A DNA stretch of 64,000 bases from Vesta saturnalis (lineage: Eukaryota > Arthropoda > Insecta > Coleoptera > Lampyridae). A program made the position numbers and the translations under genes. Shown piece after piece: positions 46,430 through 56,999 of the stretch. The stretch is taken from contig JARFJB010001355.1 in assembly GCA_036346205.1 (NCBI GenBank), positions 2,114,501 through 2,178,500 of the forward strand, written 5' to 3'. The stretch's first letter is position 1, and every line of letters starts with the position of its first letter. The notes under the pieces were generated by a model. The model searched no databases, was not told the origin of the DNA, and saw only the letters and a list, made by a program, of their open reading frames with translations.

Positions 46430-46456
46430 CGTCGGTAAGTATTTTACTTACCGACG
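46430..46456. repeat. Perfect 12-bp inverted repeat with a 3-bp loop
   Basis: CGTCGGTAAGTA, then TTT, then TACTTACCGACG. A third partial copy (ACTTACCAACG) follows at about 46463. Confidence 0.85.
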
Positions 46457-46611
46457 TCTTTTACTTACCAACGTAAAATTATACAGGTGTACTATGTTTC
46501 ACAACAATCACAACAAAAAAATTGGACATTTCTATTTAAAACGTCACTTTTAACTTTTCGTTTATTTAGTAGAAATTAAATAATTTTAATTGTGGCAAAT
46601 TTAATGCAATC

Positions 46612-46745
46612 GTGCAAAAAACAATATGAGCATCACGAACATTAAGGGTTGTAACGGTCTCCGACCAAATAGGAGGCTTCGTTATCGTTCAGCTTCCAAA
46701 CATAGCCGTCGACCTGTAAACGTCCCTTACTGTTCTTGATCCTCA
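46612..46745 (-). repeat. Dispersed repeat A, copy 2
   Basis: Inverted copy of 2150-2287, including AGGTCGACGGCTATGTTTGG and the TTTTTTGCA end. It lies 100 bp left of the Polinton-like left terminus. Confidence 0.75.
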
Positions 46746-46843
46746 ATATACTATAGTGTTGCCAGTTACAGTAAAAAGCTTAATGTACGAGTTAAAGCAC
46801 GATAACATTTATTCATTTAGTGCTTAACTCTTTAACCTTTACT

Positions 46844-48128
46844 AGTAGACGGGCACCTCGATTTTCACTTTTGACCTTTGACCTTGGGTAGTTCAGATGA
46901 CGTAATTAGGTCTGGGAATTTCCGATGACGTAATACAGCTTGGCGATTTCCGAAGATTATAATTAGGTCTGGGAATTTCCGATGACGTAATTAGGTCAGG
47001 GGATTTCCGATGACAACGTCTTTCACTTTTGACTTTAAGAAAGTTGTCTTAAAAAATTTTTTTTTTGGTTGTGGCCTCAGTATGCGTTGTACAACACTAC
47101 CTTAGCTTGTAACACAGTCAGAATTAATTGGCCAATAGAATCTGCATTAAAAATAATACATATCCTAATCTATAATAATACTATAAGACCTTAAACATAC
47201 ATACCCACGTAAATGTTAGGGAATTACCCCGAACTCGTAACTTGTATTAATAAATACAGGGGGAAGATGATGATGATGATGGCACTTGGGGCAAACTGTT
47301 AGTATTAACAGCTTGCGAGATATAAAAGAAGACTTGTACACGCCAAGGAAATGGTGAAACTTAAACCAAGCTATCAGTCTCAATAGCCTGCATTACCGTG
47401 CCTAAAACCACTATTTAAATCATTGAAACTATGACGTCATCCCTACCAAGTTATAGTCGATGGGGGTTTCCATCATTGACCATTTTTAGAATGTAAAAAA
47501 CTCGTATTCACATTTCACTATCTACTTTAACATTTATATAATAAGGTAATTTTTTTGACATTAGAAGACGGATAGACTGTACTACTCTATGTTTTTAATT
47601 TAAAGTTAATTGCGGTCATGTAAGGGTATTCTTTTAAAGAAGGCTGATTCATGATTTGTAGCGGATAATTTTTGAACCGAGCTTGTATTATCATTTTTTT
47701 GATATGTGGTCAACCCTGGTATTCTTTCAAGTGGAGAGAAACACATGCGACGGCGTATGACCATTTAGAAAAAATACGTACTGAATTTTTAGTAAATATT
47801 TAAAAAGACGGTTAGTATGTACTACTGTATATTTTAATTTAAAAGTTATTTACAGTATTATAACGTACGTTGAATTATTGGGATACATAATGTCATTATG
47901 TACAACATGCATTTAATAATGAGTTTCACCGTATGATACATACTTGGCAAATACCTTGAGGCCCGAATGTTTGTTCTATAGCGTAGCACATCCTGTGTAT
48001 TCTGTTTTAAATCAAACAATAAATATCCGTACGGATTAGAAGTAGAATCTTGGTACGCTGGCTCTAAAAATTTCGGGTTGTCAGGTGAAATCTGTCTTGA
48101 TAAATGCTGTATCTGTGCCCTGTCACGT
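46844..48128 (-). repeat. Left inverted arm of the Polinton-like element
   Basis: Reverse complement of the right arm. It runs from the terminal AGTAGACG through the kappaB/CRE array (46898-47008) into the last part of the ATPase coding sequence (47941-48128 corresponds to about 59172-59363). It lacks the 60318-60815 segment present in the right arm. Confidence 0.85.
46898..47008 (+). promoter_or_regulatory. kappaB-like / CRE-like array, left arm
   Basis: GGGAATTTCC at 46914 and 46971 and GGGGATTTCC at 46999 fit GGGRNNYYCC; GGCGATTTCC at 46942 is one base off. TGACGTAA occurs at 46898, 46926 and 46983. The unit is about 28 bp. Sequence matches are certain; binding is inference. Confidence 0.6.
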
Positions 48129-48130
48129 GG

Positions 48131-48254
48131 AATGTACTACTGTATATTTTAATTTAAAAGATATTTACAGTATTATAACGTACGTTGAATTATTGGGATA
48201 CATAATGTCATTATGTACAACATGCATTTAATAATGAGTTTCACCGTATGATAA
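48131..48254 (-). repeat. Second copy of an arm segment
   Basis: About 120 bp repeating 47816-47940 in direct orientation (ATGTACTACTGTATATTTTA through GTTTCACCGTATGAT) immediately after the point where arm homology stops. Confidence 0.9.
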
Positions 48255-48275
48255 ATTTTTTGTAGAATGCAATAC

Positions 48276-48280
<5 letters not shown>

Positions 48281-48325
<45 letters not shown>
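48281..48325. repeat. (TA)n microsatellite
   Basis: Uninterrupted TA run beside the left GGGCTC cluster. A comparable run flanks the right cluster at 58164-58187. Confidence 0.95.
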
Positions 48326-48329
<4 letters not shown>

Positions 48330-48339
48330 TATAAACGGT

Positions 48340-48500
48340 CATTGTGGAGCCCGTCGGTTATATAAACCGTACGCTCCGAGCCCAAAATACGTTACGGAGC
48401 CCGTCTGCGGGCTCCATAGCGTACCCCAGTGTATATCATCATAATACGATGGTAGATGCTATAAAACGCGTAAATTCGAAGTTTTTGATGGGCTCCACAA
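48340..48500. repeat. GGGCTC/GAGCCC motif cluster, left
   Basis: GTGGAGCCCGTCGG, CTCCGAGCCC, ACGGAGCCCGTCTGCGGGCTCC and GATGGGCTCCACAA occur within 160 bp of otherwise AT-rich DNA. This is the counterpart of 58014-58152. Confidence 0.8.
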
Positions 48501-48892
48501 TATACCATTAGCATAACCACTATATACAGAATAGTGCTAAGCATCTCGTTGTAGAGGGCGCATTTTTATACAACTGCTGTGGCGGGACTAACCGGGCGTT
48601 GTTTAGCCCACCTCATGACAACACTGTTCGGGCTTTATAAGAGCCGCTTGGTATATTATGAACTTTGGATTGAAGTTTGAACGCATTATAATGACTTAAC
48701 TTACTATTTCTTCGCTCTCTTGCAGAAAAATATTAATGACTGTGATTCTATTTTGTATTTGAATATTATACTGCAGTAGTAAATAAAATGAATTACTTAT
48801 AGATAAATTAAATTATATTTTTTAATTAAACATTATGTTATTTTTGTCTATATAAATTATAAGCATAAGCCTTAACGACTACCCATGTTCTC

Positions 48893-49095
48893 CTACAAAA
48901 CTGGATCGTGCTTTCGAATAAATTTTTCTACTTCGTCTTTTTTGGGTGAAATTTTATTTTTTACATGGTGACGAAAGTGTTCCGATATTAATCGTTTTTG
49001 TTCTTCCGTCCATCTTTCTCTTACAATTTTTGATTTTTTTTTATTGGTTTTGGATGTTTTTTCTGCATTTTCTGAAGCAGAACTTGTACTCGTAT
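48893..49095 (-). pseudogene. Recombinase gene, C-terminal exon
   Basis: After AATTTCAG it encodes STSSASENAEKTSKTNKKKS and a helical WTEEQKRLISEHFRHHVKNK followed by ISPKKDEVEKFI, then a TAG at 48893-48895. A W-x-x-EE...F...I-x-P tail of this kind is usual after the recombinase domain in these proteins. Confidence 0.7.
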
Positions 49096-49279
49096 CTGAA
49101 ATTTAGGATGTACTGTAAAAAATTATTATTGCGGAAAGATGCACAAAATATACCTAATCTTTTACTAGATCTGCGTTATTTTCCTTTTTTTGATATTTCT
49201 AATTCCGAAAGAGAACGTTCTGTAGTACTAGCTAAAAGTGAATTAAACGTTATATTTGCAAACATAAACGTTGAAAATG

Positions 49280-49649
49280 TACCTGTGACATTTTTGTTTT
49301 ACGTTTTTTGTTTTCTGATTTCGTGCACATTATCGGAACAGGAATTGCTTGTTTCATTATTTTGTTTCTTTCGTTTTTTTAGTTTTTTGGTCATAACCCG
49401 TCTATTTTCATTGCCTTTAACGCAGGAACCGAAATCCGATGTATAATTGCCATTAGAATTAGAACTCGAAGATGAATGATGCAAGTTATCTGGGTTTTCT
49501 CTTCATCTCCGTCAGATTCTTCAGCCTCATCATTTTCAGATAACTCAATTTCTTCCAAACTTTTACCTTTATACTTGGTCCCTTCTCCTTTATTGATCGC
49601 CAACAATAATTTGGACACCTTTGCCGTTTGATAAATGCCCTGAGGTAAT
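49280..49649 (-). pseudogene. Recombinase gene, acidic post-catalytic exon
   Basis: It reads LPQGIYQTAKVSKLLLAINK, IELSENDEAEESDGDEEK, then after one frameshift HHSSSSSNSNGN and a basic KKLKKRKKQNN. It ends near a possible CACAG|GTACAT donor. Confidence 0.65.
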
Positions 49650-49735
49650 CTAAAACAATATAATTACTAAGTAGCAAAAACAAGAACTATGATCTTTGTT
49701 GCGATTCAATATTAAATCGTAATTCTATTGCCTAC

Positions 49736-50214
49736 CTATAATATGATTCATGTGTTTTTTTGGTGTGACCCATAAAAGTAGCAAATTGTTCCATTTCCGC
49801 ATCTGTTACATTCAGTACTTGAATAATAGAGGCAATTTGCTTCCGAAGGCGAGTGGATGTAAATAATTCTTTGTTCTTAACTTGTGATTGCTTGGCTAAC
49901 TTTTGAAGCGTATGATACCCGCTTATCCATTTATTTGGAGTTTTTGGATTAGAAAATAGATACTCGTTTGTTCGAGGAACGCAATACTTTCTAACACCTA
50001 GCATTATATCGATCCAGTTTTGCACCGATTTGGAAAACAGTATCGGCACTGGCTTACTACCTTTTCCCCCAGTTACAACAAGTTTAAAGTTTTGCACCAA
50101 AATTTGTTCGCTTTTGGTTAAGGCGGCAGAAAATTCCTCTTGTTGAACTTGCGTTTCGTTTTTACAATATGTTTCCACTTTTAGAAATTGAACAACAGTT
50201 TTGGTTTCTCCCAT
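49736..50214 (-). pseudogene. Recombinase catalytic domain exon
   Basis: It contains LFTSTRLRKQIASIIQVL with the conserved Arg, then EMEQFATFMGHTKKTHESYY with the G-H and the nucleophile-region Tyr of tyrosine recombinases. It ends at TATAG|GTAGGC. The following exon (from 49649) completes an Arg codon across an 86-bp intron. Confidence 0.8.
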
Positions 50215-50612
50215 TTTTTTTTTCGTTCAAATCTTTTATGGCTAAGCTTGATATTTCCGAATTGCAATGGTTTTGATTAGATGTTTTAATTGCTTAATAT
50301 TTATAAGACATTCCTCTTGGTTGTGACAAATAATCAATTTACTTTTTTTAATAATATTTTTGTAGCGATGTCGCATACCTGTTTCAGGGTTATACCCATA
50401 TGTACAGCTAAACTAGCAGCGGAAAACGTACGGGAAGATGAATCATATCCACTGATTATCTTCGAGGCTGATACGAAATTATCAAAAAACTCTGGTTTTA
50501 AAGTTTCGAATAGAGTCTTTACTCCCATCATTTCGCGCACAGATATTAGAAGTCTGCCTAATTCTCTTAATTTATTTGAAATTGTGTTTCTAATTTGGGT
50601 TCTTTTGTGTTT

Positions 50613-51135
50613 TTAGTAAATTTTACCATAACTGTAAATAAGTACATCTTTTATGGCCACTTGGGATATGTCGTCGGTTCTCATAATTTTGAACACTTCC
50701 TCTTTTATTCGTAGTGAACCATAAAATTCCCGATTTACTCCCGAACATATACTGAATAGTTGAGCTTCAGATAAGTGATTTTCACGCTGACCAGAAGTTT
50801 TACTTGTTGCGCGTAATTCACAACGCCTTCGATGTCTTCTCAGGTAGGCCTTTTTAGAAAAAACCAAAACAAAATTGGCAGACAACGTAATCATTTTTGG
50901 TTGTTTCATTCTGCGCTTTTGGTCTCCTGACTGGCCGCACGTGACTTATTTTTTCAGAAATGGCATAATTTCCTTGCCTGCGAATAAGATTGATAATTTT
51001 TTTTCTTTTGGGATCGTTGGAATTTAAAGACGATAACTCTTTTACTGCCCCTTCATCTTTATGGCTTCTTTGCAAATGACGAGAAAAATTAGTCACATCT
51101 GCAAAACAATACGGGCAAGTATTTTTTTTGTCCAT
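50613..51135 (-). pseudogene. Recombinase gene, C2H2 fingers and core
   Basis: CPYCFADVTNFSRHLQRSH is a classical C2H2 finger. YVVCQFCFGFF with LRRHRRRC forms a second, split over a frame overlap at 50854-50909. HLSEAQLFSICSG, EVFKIMRTDDISQVAI and KDVLIYSYGKIY follow. The adjoining frame to 50334 reads RELGRLLISVREMMGVKTLF. Confidence 0.75.
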
Positions 51136-51157
51136 GGCCTACAACCTACAGTCATCT

Positions 51158-51641
51158 CTACATTTCCAGGAGTATCCTGACATGAAAATAACACGTTTTA
51201 CTTGATCTAGGTCTGCCACTTTTACGCACCTGAACAAATTGTCCAAATCTAGCAATGGTTCTATCTACATTGTCCTTTTTAACACTTGGTTCTGCCTCAA
51301 GAATTATTGGGGGTTCAATATCTTCTGAACGATTTCCTTCAATAAGGGGCACGTACGTAAGAGCTTGTTGTTGAGTTTGAAACGGTACAATTTTCTCAAA
51401 TTCAGCGGTAGAATTTTCCTTATTATGCTCCTCAGCACTTGCAGGTATGTCAGAGATGTCAGTAGCTTCTGAACGTTTTCTCCACCAGGAAGTGTAAATC
51501 CTCCTTCCACGGGCGTACTATTAAATATGCTGCATGACGAAATAGACAGTGGTTGTAAATCCGTGCAATCAAACACATTTAAAACTATTTTAGAGTAATC
51601 AAACGTAGAGTGTCTATTTTCACTATTAGGAATCACGATCT
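51158..51641 (-). pseudogene. Recombinase gene, N-terminal linker exon
   Basis: It begins after TTTATTCAG with IVIPNSENRHSTFDYSKIVL and PVEGGFTLPG. A frame change near 51470 leads into a Glu/Pro-rich piece (EDIEPPIILEAEPSVKKDNV, RFGQFVQVRKSGRPRSS). It continues the phase-0 end of the exon at about 52245. Confidence 0.6.
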
Positions 51642-52356
51642 GAATAAAAAATATTGTAGGCAAATTAAGTAAACAAAAATGTTGACACGTGTTGCATTAG
51701 GTGTATTCCAATTATAAAATTGCAATTATAAATAATTGAATTAACGAATAAGTTTTTGTTATGCGGACGTGATTGACAACTAAAACACATGGGCATTTTT
51801 AAAATCTGTCTCGGCGAAAGTAAGTAAACGAAACAAATCCAAATCTCATTTTGCTCAGTATCGTTTAAAGTTACCGATATCATAATTCAGCCCTTCATAT
51901 AATTACCTACTTTACGTTTTTTTACTAAAATATTTTTAATGCAAGTAATTAGTAGGTATCTCGATTTTAACTTTAAGTACTAGAGATCACCATTACATAT
52001 CATAACTACTTTCTTTTTATTTATTATAAACACATTGTGCAACTATTTAGATCTACTTGGTACCTTAATGGGACAAATGCGATAAAATCCTCAATCTCGT
52101 TAATGGAGAAGGGTGCAAATGTCTATAAAAAAGAAAGAGACCTACTAATTCGACCGAAATTGAATTATGTGTAGACACATACATCATCTTAACTGTTTAG
52201 AATGCAAGAAATGCAACTCCGGTATAGTTTTTTTTGTACCTACCTGATTAATTATTGGAATTAAAAAATCTGATGTTTCTTTTGATTCCTGAGATGTTGT
52301 TGCGGAACAGATACTAAAGTCTAACTCAAAGTATTCCAATATTAAACGAGAAAAAA

Positions 52357-52759
52357 TCCACAAAACATTTTCATGTAAAATGTTGCCAAGACTATGCACT
52401 GTCAAAGTTATCAGATCTCATGTAGAGCTTCTAACTCACGCGCCCTAACTCTACAAGTTCGAACTTCACAAGCTCTAAACCTTAGTTAAAATATGTGGTT
52501 TGGCCATTTCGTTACTACAAGAACTATTGTATAACAGAAAAGTAATGAACAGTGAATAAATTTCTCACTTTACGCCCATGTGAATATAGAAAAATGGCCA
52601 AGTCACATATTTTGACTAAGGTGTAGAGCTTGTGAAGTTCGAACTTGTACAGTTAGGGCGTGTAGAGTTAGAAGCTTGGCTCTACATGAGATCTGATAAC
52701 TTTTTGACAGTGCAGCCATAGTCTTGGCAACATTTTACATGAAAATGTTTTGTGGATTT
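52357..52759. mobile_element. Palindromic MITE, about 165-bp arms
   Basis: ATCCACAAAACATTTTCATG at 52357 is mirrored by CATGAAAATGTTTTGTGGAT ending near 52759. The arms match with a few mismatches around an 80-bp centre. No coding capacity. It abuts the 5' side of a recombinase-gene exon. Confidence 0.9.
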
Positions 52760-53082
52760 CACTTTTTTGTCAGTTATTGCTTATGACAATATTTTTTCTT
52801 TTTTTTCCTTTTTTGTTTATCTGGTATAATCCAAACCAAAGTTATGAGGGTTCAAAAAAACGGCGAAGTGCTTCGAGAAAAGGTAGGTAGTGCCCTTGCG
52901 CTTCGCTTGGCTGGTCTTGTTTTTAGTCGCTAAAGACATATGAGGGCATGTAAATGCTATCAAAAGTAGCATTGTAAATGAATCAAAATTGTGCTAATAT
53001 CGTGGAGAAAATAGCTCCTTTAAAATATAGTAATAATATAACAAATAATTTACCTTGGTATGATAGTGAATTAAATGCTGTA

Positions 53083-55783
53083 CGACATAAGAGTGCAGAT
53101 ATCTACTTAACCCTTAGATAATAGATAACATTCAATACTTAACCGAACAGGTGTTTCGCCTACCACTGTTACAGTGGCTACCAAAATGTTTGATTAGGAA
53201 TTACTATATGTATTAAATGAGTTCTGATAGAAGAATAATAAATGACTCAAACACACCAAAGTAAAGTAAAAATTTGTTTCTTTTATTATTCGAGTTATTT
53301 AATGATTACCTACTTTGGAAAATTGTTGGGTGACGAAACCTCGACAAAAATACGAATAAAAAAATAATCATTATCTTATTCTAAATAATTTGAAATCAGT
53401 TTTATCAAATTACTACTGATATTATACTACCCTCCTCTTAGCTCCGCATTTTGAATGTTTTGAGTTATTTTAGTTTTAAAGTTTTATGGGATGGTGTTGT
53501 CATTAATTTCAATTGAAAATGAATTTTAAAGTACGTAGTTGAACCTTATACATAAAACGTTTATAAATTGTTATATTCTAAGAACGAAATTTGGAAAATA
53601 TATAATAATAAGGCAATTACGCCGTTATTGGAAATTCCGTAATTAATTTATTCCGAATTGTATGCTTTCTGATGATCATTTACGTTGTTTGATATTTGAT
53701 AATTATCGACAGGTCGATAACAAATAATAGCCATTTTGAGAATTAGTTTACTGTTCTGCCTTGCGAGGTAACGAGTGAAAAGTGATTGCTCTGTTATACA
53801 GTGGAATAATGGATAATTTGAAGAGACATAATCTTTCTTCTAGCGAACGAGAAATGGTTCTCAAAGTTGAGAATTATTTCTTGAAAGAAAAACAATTTTG
53901 GACCATTAGTATATCTTTAAGAACACTGGCTAACATCCACAAGTTAGATACAGAAGGAAATATTAACAAAACTAACAAGAGAAAGCGTCTAAGTTTGAAA
54001 ACGAAAGATCTGCCAGATGGAATAAAATATTGTATAAAAAATATTATGTATAACATGTACAAGCAAAAAGAAACAGTTACGTTTAATTCGGTTTTAGACA
54101 AAATTCGGGAAAAAGAAGTTTGTGAAATTGGACGCTCGAGTTTATTACTCGTGCTAAAAGACATATGCTAAAAGTGACAACAGACACGTACTTTGTGAAC
54201 AACAACACGTCGTTTCTAAAAGATGGGCGTTTCTGAGAAAATATGTAAATATGAAAATATGGTCAGATAATCCGAAACCATTTGTATTCTTGGATGAAAC
54301 CTGGATATTCGCCAAGAGAAACCAAACAAAATTTAGCTGGCAAGATAAATCGAAAAACTGCTACTCAAGGGTGTCATCAGGAAATGGAAAACGCTACATT
54401 GTGGTATATGCTGGACATCGAGAGGGGTTCCTACAGGATGCTAGTCTGATATTTGCATCATTAAAATCAGTTGATGATTGTCACAAAACTATGACATCTG
54501 CAATTTTCGAGGAATGGTTCGAAGAACAAGTTTTAAAATCCTTAGAAGTGCCATCTATTATAGTTCTCGACAATGCACCATATCATTCACGTCTCGCTGA
54601 AAAAACTGAAACTAGTAACTCCACTAAACAACAAATTCGAGACTGGTTGAATATAAAAAAAATTGAAAACGATCACATATTTACGAAAGCTGACCTATTA
54701 AAAAAAGTTAGGGAATGCCAAGAAAAGAAATATGTCGTTGATAATTTAGCTCATATGTACGGTCATGATATACAACGTTTACCCCCATATCACTGCCAAT
54801 ATAACCCAATTGAAATGGTATGGGATATTAGCAAGAACTACTACGACAAAAATGCATCTAAAACTAGCGACGTTAGTAGTGTCATCCATCTATGGAATGA
54901 ATCGTTGCATCAAGTGAATAAAGAAACTTGGCAAAAATGCATAGACCACGTCGAGAAGCTGATTGTAGAATCGTATACAACCGAACAGGTTATAGACACA
55001 GTAAGGCCGCTTATCATCACAAGAGTGGATAGCGACTCAGATGACAGTGAAACTGAAGAACAAAGCGAGTAGTCAAATATAGAAAACGTGTTGTGTCGTG
55101 AGTAACAACATACAAAATTATTATTTGAGTGTGGAACCCCGTCATACTTTTTATTCATTAATTTTTTTTTTAGTTGAGTTTAAAGTTACAACAATTTTAT
55201 TTAAATCATTTTCATCTTTGTAACGTTTTGAATCCACCAACAAAAATACAAGAAACATTTTAAATAAAGTATTTAAATGATTATTGCAATTTTCTTTTCA
55301 AATTTATTCACGAAACATGTTAAATTGTCAAAGTTTTTTAACAAATAATTTAATAGTACTTAAAATATTATAGGCACCGGAAAATTACTTACATAAGTTG
55401 GTTGTTATTTAAAAAAGTAAATAAATAAGAAATTGTAAAAAATTTCTAAACAGCAAATATTATATTACTTAAATTTTTAGTTTTACTCCTAATTAAGTGT
55501 CGTTTTAATGTAGGTATACAAACTGTAAATTACCATTTAGATATTGTATGGTTCTAATTATTTTGTTCGTTGAATTAAAATGTGGCTATCAAATATATTT
55601 GACACACAACTTTTTTGAAAAGCTTTTCATTTTTCTTACGGAATTCGTAATTCAATACTTGAAAATTTGCAATAAAACATTTTGGCAAACACTGTGACAG
55701 TGAACCACGTGCTGATATGAAACAATAAACCTGCCAGATTACATTCAATGTTCGGTTAAGTAGATATCTGTACTCTTATGTCG
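53083..55783 (+). mobile_element. IS630/Tc1/mariner-type transposon with long DDxE spacer
   Basis: Flanked by TA (53081-53082; 55784-55785). The ends CGACATAAGAGTGCAGATAT (left) and CGACATAAGAGTACAGATAT (right, inverted) continue through CTACTTAACC, giving inverted repeats of about 30 bp. It holds one transposase gene. Confidence 0.85.
53809..55072 (+). pseudogene. DDE transposase with about 80 residues between second Asp and Glu
   Basis: The frame 53782-54171 (likely start MDNLKRHNLSSSEREMVLKV at 53809) is an N-terminal DNA-binding region. The frame reading through 54251-55072 continues KRWAFLRKYVNMKIW, PFVFLDETWIF (first Asp), SIIVLDNAPYHS (second Asp) and LPPYHCQYNPIEMVWDISKN (Glu). Between the last two acids are about 80 residues, far above the 34-43 of common Tc1/mariner families. 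This is near the spacing I recall for a DD82E (Sailor) group. A single +1 change near 54160 separates the two parts; otherwise it is open. Confidence 0.82.
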
Positions 55784-55979
55784 TACAGACTTTAGTTGAA
55801 TTTTTAATTTTTAAGAATTTTAAACATGCCAATAGTTACTCACAAAAAGTTCTGTAATTAATATAGAACGTTAAGAATCAAATCTGTAGTATTGAGGCGA
55901 CATAAGGAAAATTTGTATAATTTGAAAACGACAGTCTGTATGGTATAATCAATTTTAGAGAGCACCATTTTTGTGAAAC

Positions 55980-56740
55980 AACATTACAATTGACAGTATT
56001 AACATGGAAAAATGTTAGGACAAAAATAATTACATTGTTCCAGTTTTTCTAGATCTACAAAGAACTTTCGAAAGAATTAATCGAAATATTTTAATTAAAA
56101 AATTACAATTATTGATTGATGAATTGAAGGAATAGCTTTAAATTGGTGAAGTGACTATCTTACTAATCGATCTCAGATGACAAGAGTGAATAATAGCATA
56201 TCCGAAATACTACTCAATGATTATGGCGTTCCTCAAGGAAGTGTTTTAGGACCTCTACTTTTTGTTCTATATCAATGATATTAGTCAAGCATATAAATTT
56301 AATTTTATTAACTTATTTGAAGATGATACATTTATTGTAGTCTATGATAAACAATTAAGGTAACAGAAAAATGAACAAAGGTCTAAAACTATTATCGGAA
56401 ACTGTTAATGTAAATGATGTAAAAATTAATGTCAAAAAATTCAAGCCATGATTATTACAACTTTACCTAAGAGTACCAAAACATATCGATTATGGAAACC
56501 TAATTCTGAAAATTAACGATGAACAATTAAATTTGGTTAAATCTTTTAAATATTTGGGTATGAAAGTGGATGAAAATGTAAAATTTAATGACCAATTTAT
56601 CTATATTATAAACAAAATTATACATAAATTGTATCTGTTCAATAGAATCGCAAGAAAAATAGCAAATGTTAATGCTTTCATTAATATTTATAACGCAACA
56701 ATTAAGCCAATTTTACCTTTACCTTTAAAACAAAATTAAA
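55980..56740 (+). pseudogene. Non-LTR reverse transcriptase fragment
   Basis: Broken frames read VFLDLQRTFERINRNILIKK, YLTNRSQMTRVNNSISEI, GVPQGSVLGPLLFVLY and LFEDDTFIVVYD (the FADDT box), then KSFKYLGMKVDENVKFNDQ at 56533-56739. Several frameshifts. It appears 5'- and 3'-truncated. Clade uncertain (Jockey/CR1-like). Confidence 0.8.
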
Positions 56741-56932
56741 CATATTTACTTTTGTAAATAATATTTAAGTTCACCATTTTATATGTATATTATTATAGTA
56801 TGTTTATTTATAATAGCTAGTTTATAATATATATTTTTAAATATTATTTTCTTTCCTCAGTTCTTTGACAAAATATTAGGAAATAAAAAGAAATAAAAAT
56901 TGAAGCAAGAAAAAACTGTAGAATGTACTTAC

Positions 56933-56981
56933 CGCTACTGTTAACAGCCATTTCGCATAGTTTTTCAGCTCTAGAACTCAT
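56933..56981 (-). CDS. Candidate first exon of the recombinase gene
   Basis: ATG followed by SSRAEKLCEMAVNSS and a strong GGTAAGTAC donor. N-termini of this style (MSSRxxKL) occur in C2H2-recombinase proteins. Its phase (1) does not match the next exon seen at about 52340, so an intermediate exon is missing or the assignment is wrong. Confidence 0.35.
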
Positions 56982-56999
56982 TTATCACTTGAAAATTAA

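Larger units (their letters stand above)
48893..52345 (-). pseudogene. Crypton-like tyrosine recombinase gene, multi-exon, lightly decayed
   Basis: Right to left: an exon at about 52245-52340 (TSQESKETSDFLIPIINQ, donor GTAGGT), an exon from 51641 (IVIPNSENRHSTFDYSK), a C2H2 zinc-finger region at 50854-51135, a core domain, the catalytic domain (49736-50214), an acidic exon from 49649 and a C-terminal exon (48893-49095). Several introns have correct phases. At least three frameshifts are visible (about 51470, 50612 and 49503). Such C2H2 plus tyrosine-recombinase proteins fit Crypton-type elements or genes derived from them. It lies inside the Polinton-like boundaries. Confidence 0.72.

Noticed and set aside
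48946..49446. Plus-strand 166-codon frame rich in Phe and Leu
   Set aside because: Antisense shadow of the Lys/Glu-rich recombinase exons on the minus strand.
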